Source: Streptomyces sp. CB02009
Lineage (GTDB): Bacteria; Actinomycetota; Actinomycetes; Streptomycetales; Streptomycetaceae
Direction of reading: 5' to 3'
Length of the DNA: 64,000 nt
NCBI RefSeq assembly: GCF_001905825.1
Contig: NZ_LIVV01000006.1
Span: forward strand, 496,001 to 560,000
Shown here: in pieces, positions 60,213 through 64,000 of the stretch
Position numbering within the stretch: position 1 is the stretch's first letter
Layout of the letters: each line of letters starts with the position of its first letter
Notes under the pieces: model-generated
What the model saw: the letters and a program-made list of their open reading frames with translations, nothing else
What the model was told of the DNA's origin: nothing
Database searches by the model: none
Position numbers and translations under genes: made by a program

Positions 60213-62681
60213 GTGACGAGCCTCGAAGTCAGCGAAGAGACCGAAGATTCGGGACCCGGCGGTTACGCGGCGGCCCGGCTGCTCCTCCTCCACGAGAAGG
60301 AGCGGTCCGGGCCGCCGCGCCGTGCCGCCCTCGCCCGGCTCACCGACGACTGGCTGGCCGCGCTCTTCGCGGCCGCCGCACCGCCCCGCGGGGTCGCCCT
60401 GGTCGCCGTCGGCGGCTACGGCCGGGCCGAGCTCTCCCCGCGCAGCGACCTCGACCTCCTGCTGCTCCACGACGGGAGCGCCGACAAGGCCGCGATCGCC
60501 GCCCTCGCCGACCGCCTCTGGTACCCCGTGTGGGACCTCGGGCTCGCCCTCGACCACTCCGTCCGCACCGCGGCCGAGGCCCGCGCCACCGCCGCCGAGG
60601 ACCTCAAGGTCCACCTCGGCCTCCTCGACGCCCGGCCCGTCGCCGGCGACCACGGGCTCGTCGCCGCCCTGCGCACCACCGTCCTCGCCGACTGGCGCAA
60701 CCAGGCCCCCAAGCGCCTCCCCGAACTCCACGCGCTCTGCCGCGAACGCGCCGAACGCATGGGCGAGCTGCAGTTCCTCCTCGAACCCGACCTCAAGGAG
60801 GCCAGGGGCGGCCTCCGCGACGCCCAGGCCCTGCGCGCCGTCGCCGCCTCCTGGCTCGCCGACGCCCCCCGCGAAGGCCTCGACGGCGCCCGCCGCCGCC
60901 TCCTCGACGCCCGCGACGCCCTCCACCTCACCACCGGCCGCGCCACCGACCGGCTCGCCCTCCAGGAACAGGACGCCGTCGCCGCCGAACTCGGCCTCCT
61001 CGACGCCGACACGCTGCTCCGCGAGGTGTACGAGGCCGCCCGGACCATCTCGTACGCCACGGACGTCACCTGGCGCGAGGTCAACCGCGTCCTCAAGGCC
61101 CGCTCCGCCCGGCCGCGCCTCCGCGCCCTCCTCGGCGGCCGGGGCGGCGCGGGCCGGACCGCCACCGGGAAACCGCCCGTCGAGCGCACCCCGCTCGCCG
61201 AAGGCGTCGTCGAGATGGACGGCGAGGTCGTCCTCGCCCTCTCCGCCCGGCCCGAACGCGACCCCGTCCTGCCGCTGCGGGCCGCCGCCGCGGCCGCCCA
61301 GTCCGCCCTGCCGATCTCCCTGCACGCGGTGCGCCGCCTCGCCGCCACCGCCACCCCGCTGCCCGTGCCCTGGCCCGCCGAGGCCCGCGAGGAACTCGTC
61401 ACCCTGCTCGGCGCGGGCGAGGCCACCGTCCCCGTCTGGGAGGCCCTCGAAGCCGAGGGGATCATCACCCGGCTCCTCCCCGACTGGGAACGCGTCCGCT
61501 GCCGCCCCCAGCGCAACCCCGTCCACACCTGGACCGTCGACCGCCACCTCGTCGAGACCGCCGTCCGCGCCGCCTCGCTCACCCGCCGTGTCGGCCGCCC
61601 CGACCTCCTCCTCGTCGCCGCCCTCCTCCACGACATCGGCAAGGGCTGGCCCGGCGACCACTCCGTCGCCGGCGAGACCATCGCCCGCGACCTCGCCACC
61701 CGGATCGGCTTCGACCGCACCGACGTGGCCACCCTCGCCACCGCCGTCCGCCACCACCTGCTCCTCGTCGAGACCGCGACCCGCCGCGACCTCGACGACC
61801 CCGCCACCGTCCGCGCCGTCGCCACCGCCGTCGGCAGCGTGGGCACCCTGGAGCTCCTGCACGCCCTCACCGAGGCCGACGCCCTCGCCACCGGACCCGC
61901 CGCCTGGTCCGCCTGGCGCGCCTCACTCGTCGCCGACCTGGTCAAACGGGTCGCCGGCGTCCTGGCGGGGGAGGCCCCGCCGGACCCCGAGGCCGCCGCC
62001 CCCTCCGCCGAACAGGAACGGCTCGCCGTCGAGGCCCTGCGCACCGGTGAACCCGTCCTCGCCCTCCACACCGAACCGGTCGTCGCGGAACCCGAGGAAC
62101 CCGAACCGGTCGGCGTCGAACTCGTCATCGCCCTGCCCGACCAGCCGGGCGTGCTCCCCGCCGTGGCCGGCGTCCTCGCCCTGCACCGGCTCACCGTCCG
62201 CGCCGCCGATCTCCGCGCCGTCGAGCTCCCGCTCGACCTCGGCGCCGGCTCGGGACCCGTCCTCGTCCTCGACTGGCGGGTCGCCGCCGAGTACGGCTCC
62301 CTGCCCGAGGCCGCCCGGCTCCGCGCCGACCTCGTCCGCGCCCTCGACGGCTCCCTCGACATCCCCGCCCGGCTGGCCGAGCGCGAGGCCGCCTACCCCC
62401 GGCGGCGCGGCCTCACCGCCCCGCCGCCCCGCGTCACCGTCGCCGCCGCGGACTCCCGCCTCGCCACCGTCATCGAGGTCCGCGCCCAGGACGCGCCCGG
62501 CCTGCTCCACCGCATCGGCCGGGCCCTGGAGGGCGCGGCGGTACGGGTCCGCAGCGCACACGTGTCGACGCTCGGCGCCAACGCCGTCGACACCCTGTAC
62601 GTCACCCGGCCCGACGGCTCCCTGCTGCCCGACGAGGAGGCGATCGACCTGGCGCGGGCACTGGAGTCGGCGCTCCGCTGA
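60213..62681 (+). CDS. glnD: PII adenylyl/uridylyltransferase GlnD
   Basis: 822 aa, GTG start with AAGGAG about 9 nt upstream. Nucleotidyltransferase motif GGYGRAELSPRSDLDLLL at 67-84, HD domain with LLHDIGKGWPGDHSVAG near 472, then two ACT domains (about 625-705 and 745-822). In S. coelicolor this enzyme adenylylates and deadenylylates GlnK. Last gene of amtB-glnK-glnD, 42 nt after glnK. Confidence 0.94.
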   Translation: MTSLEVSEETEDSGPGGYAAARLLLLHEKERSGPPRRAALARLTDDWLAALFAAAAPPRGVALVAVGGYGRAELSPRSDLDLLLLHDGSADKAAIAALADRLWYPVWDLGLALDHSVRTAAEARATAAEDLKVHLGLLDARPVAGDHGLVAALRTTVLADWRNQAPKRLPELHALCRERAERMGELQFLLEPDLKEARGGLRDAQALRAVAASWLADAPREGLDGARRRLLDARDALHLTTGRATDRLALQEQDAVAAELGLLDADTLLREVYEAARTISYATDVTWREVNRVLKARSARPRLRALLGGRGGAGRTATGKPPVERTPLAEGVVEMDGEVVLALSARPERDPVLPLRAAAAAAQSALPISLHAVRRLAATATPLPVPWPAEAREELVTLLGAGEATVPVWEALEAEGIITRLLPDWERVRCRPQRNPVHTWTVDRHLVETAVRAASLTRRVGRPDLLLVAALLHDIGKGWPGDHSVAGETIARDLATRIGFDRTDVATLATAVRHHLLLVETATRRDLDDPATVRAVATAVGSVGTLELLHALTEADALATGPAAWSAWRASLVADLVKRVAGVLAGEAPPDPEAAAPSAEQERLAVEALRTGEPVLALHTEPVVAEPEEPEPVGVELVIALPDQPGVLPAVAGVLALHRLTVRAADLRAVELPLDLGAGSGPVLVLDWRVAAEYGSLPEAARLRADLVRALDGSLDIPARLAEREAAYPRRRGLTAPPPRVTVAAADSRLATVIEVRAQDAPGLLHRIGRALEGAAVRVRSAHVSTLGANAVDTLYVTRPDGSLLPDEEAIDLARALESALR

Positions 62682-62695
62682 CCCCGGTCCGCACC

Positions 62696-62727
62696 GCCCC
62701 CGCCCGCCGGATCCGGCGGGCGGGGGC
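62696..62727 (+). terminator. Terminator of amtB-glnK-glnD
   Basis: Perfect 15-bp inverted repeat GCCCCCGCCCGCCGG (62696-62710) and CCGGCGGGCGGGGGC (62713-62727) with a 2-nt AT centre. Confidence 0.87.
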
Positions 62728-62799
62728 ACACACTTCGAGCGGCCCGATACCCTGGAGGGCAGTCCGACCGCCCCCGACACCTGAGGATCCGCGACCGCC

Positions 62800-64000
62800 G
62801 TGTTCGATACCCTCTCCGACCGCCTTGCAGCGACCTTCAAGAACCTCCGCGGCAAGGGCCGTCTGTCCGAGGCGGACATCGACGCCACCGCGCGCGAGAT
62901 CCGTATCGCGCTGCTCGAAGCGGATGTCGCCCTGCCGGTCGTCCGGTCCTTCATCAAGCAGATCAAGGAGCGCGCCCTCGGCATCGAGGTCTCGCAGGCC
63001 CTGAACCCGGCCCAGCAGGTCATCAAGATCGTCAACGAGGAGCTCATCGGCATCCTCGGCGGCGAGACCCGGCGCCTGCGGTTCGCCAAGACCGCGCCCA
63101 CCGTGATCATGCTCGCCGGTCTCCAGGGTGCCGGTAAGACCACCCTCGCCGGAAAGCTCGGCCTCTGGCTCAAGGGCCAGGGCCACTCCCCGCTGCTCGT
63201 CGCCTGCGACCTCCAGCGCCCCAACGCCGTCACCCAGCTCGGCGTCGTCGCCGAGCGCGCGGGCGTGGCCTTCTACGGCCCGCAGCCGGGCAACGGCGTC
63301 GGCGACCCGGTCCAGGTCGCGAAGGACTCGATCGAGTTCGCGCGCACCAAGATGTACGACGTCGTCATCGTCGACACCGCCGGCCGCCTCGGCATCGACC
63401 AGGAGCTGATGCAGCAGGCCGCGGACATCCGCGACGCCGTCAGCCCCGACGAGGTCCTCTTCGTCGTCGACGCCATGATCGGTCAGGACGCGGTCAACAC
63501 CGCCGAGGCCTTCCGGGACGGCGTCGGCTTCGACGGCGTCGTGCTCTCCAAGCTCGACGGCGACGCCCGCGGCGGTGCCGCGCTCTCCATCGCGCACGTC
63601 ACCGGCAAGCAGATCATGTTCGCCTCCAACGGCGAGAAGCTGGACGAGTTCGACGCGTTCCACCCGGACCGCATGGCGTCCCGCATCCTCGGCATGGGCG
63701 ACATGCTCTCCCTCATCGAGAAGGCGCAGCAGACCTTCGACGAGGAAGAGGCCGCCAAGATGGCCTCGAAGCTCGCGTCGAAGAAGGGCCAGGAGTTCAC
63801 GCTCGACGACTTCCTGGCGCAGATGGAGCAGGTCCGCAAGATGGGCTCCATCTCGAAGCTCCTCGGCATGCTCCCTGGCATGGGCCAGATGAAGGAGCAG
63901 ATCGCCAACATCGACGAGAAGGACGTCGACCGCACGGCCGCCATCATCAAGTCGATGACCCCGGGCGAGCGCCACGACCCGACCATCATCAACGGCTCGC
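62800..64000 (+). CDS. ffh: Signal recognition particle protein Ffh (partial)
   Basis: Open to the window edge; 400 codons seen, with the remaining C-terminus outside. GTG start at 62800. N domain (DTLSDRLAATFKNLRGKG), G domain P-loop GLQGAGKT, DTAGRLGIDQELM, SKLDGDARGG, then the first part of the Met-rich M domain (LLGMLPGMGQMKEQI). Binds signal peptides with 4.5S RNA and docks with FtsY, encoded 7 kb upstream. Confidence 0.95.
   Translation, partial: MFDTLSDRLAATFKNLRGKGRLSEADIDATAREIRIALLEADVALPVVRSFIKQIKERALGIEVSQALNPAQQVIKIVNEELIGILGGETRRLRFAKTAPTVIMLAGLQGAGKTTLAGKLGLWLKGQGHSPLLVACDLQRPNAVTQLGVVAERAGVAFYGPQPGNGVGDPVQVAKDSIEFARTKMYDVVIVDTAGRLGIDQELMQQAADIRDAVSPDEVLFVVDAMIGQDAVNTAEAFRDGVGFDGVVLSKLDGDARGGAALSIAHVTGKQIMFASNGEKLDEFDAFHPDRMASRILGMGDMLSLIEKAQQTFDEEEAAKMASKLASKKGQEFTLDDFLAQMEQVRKMGSISKLLGMLPGMGQMKEQIANIDEKDVDRTAAIIKSMTPGERHDPTIINGS

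Overview
The window is a high-GC actinobacterial chromosome segment that almost certainly comes from a Streptomyces. The main evidence is tandem conservons (cvnABCD), an HU protein with a long Lys/Ala tail, NdgR next to leuCD, NsdA, AbsB-type RNase III, glcP, and an amtB-glnK-glnD operon preceded by GlnR-like boxes. The gene order accB-accE-cvn-cvn-gltX-ndgR-leuCD-hup-gpsA-ddl-thiL-thiD-rpmB-recG-rsmD-coaD-rpmF-rnc-mutM-acyP-smc-glcP-ftsY-nsdA-amtB-glnK-glnD-ffh matches my memory of the S. coelicolor SCO553x-SCO558x core. That match is recall, not a search. Most of the window is conserved core; the accessory-looking part is the left edge.

Layout. 1-4.2 kb: the end of a secreted protein gene, then a large secreted GH101 endo-alpha-N-acetylgalactosaminidase. 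4.4-6.3 kb: accB-accE (acyl-CoA carboxylase beta and epsilon subunits). 6.4-17.1 kb: two tandem four-gene conservons on the minus strand. Each encodes a sensor-kinase-like membrane protein (CvnA), a roadblock protein (CvnB), a DUF742 protein (CvnC) and a small GTPase (CvnD). 17.5-21.6 kb: a small protein with a duplicated TANPRR motif, a fumarylacetoacetase-fold enzyme, gltX, a HAD phosphatase, and a Gln-Glu-Glu-Gln-Glu tRNA cluster. 21.7-24.7 kb: ndgR divergent from leuCD. 24.7-32.8 kb: hupS, cofC, a PlsC-type acyltransferase, gpsA, ddl, an Lrp-like sensor, thiL and thiD. 32.8-42.4 kb: rpmB, a fakA-like kinase, recG-rsmD-coaD, a DivIVA-like coiled-coil protein, a DUF177 gene, rpmF, rnc and mutM. 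42.4-49.7 kb: an HxlR regulator divergent from a flavodoxin-type reductase, a CAP-domain protein, acyP and smc. 49.7-56.1 kb: glcP, an NCS1 permease with a luciferase-like oxidoreductase, ftsY and a PrimPol-like protein. 56.5-64 kb: nsdA, amtB-glnK-glnD and the start of ffh, which runs off the window.

How the genes work together. The segment mixes acyl-CoA carboxylation, leucine and thiamine synthesis, ribosome parts, SRP targeting (ftsY, ffh), chromosome compaction (smc, hupS), nitrogen signalling (amtB, glnK, glnD) and developmental switching (conservons, nsdA). Many transcription units end in perfect inverted repeats, several shared by convergent genes.

Points of most interest: the two conservons, whose cvnB and cvnD copies look nearly identical at DNA level while cvnA and cvnC have diverged; a perfect hairpin between cvnB and cvnC in both; the TANPRR protein; Q/Y-rich low-complexity tails on three proteins; a hairpin hiding the ribosome binding site of the luciferase-like gene; and candidate operator pairs before leuC, glcP and amtB.
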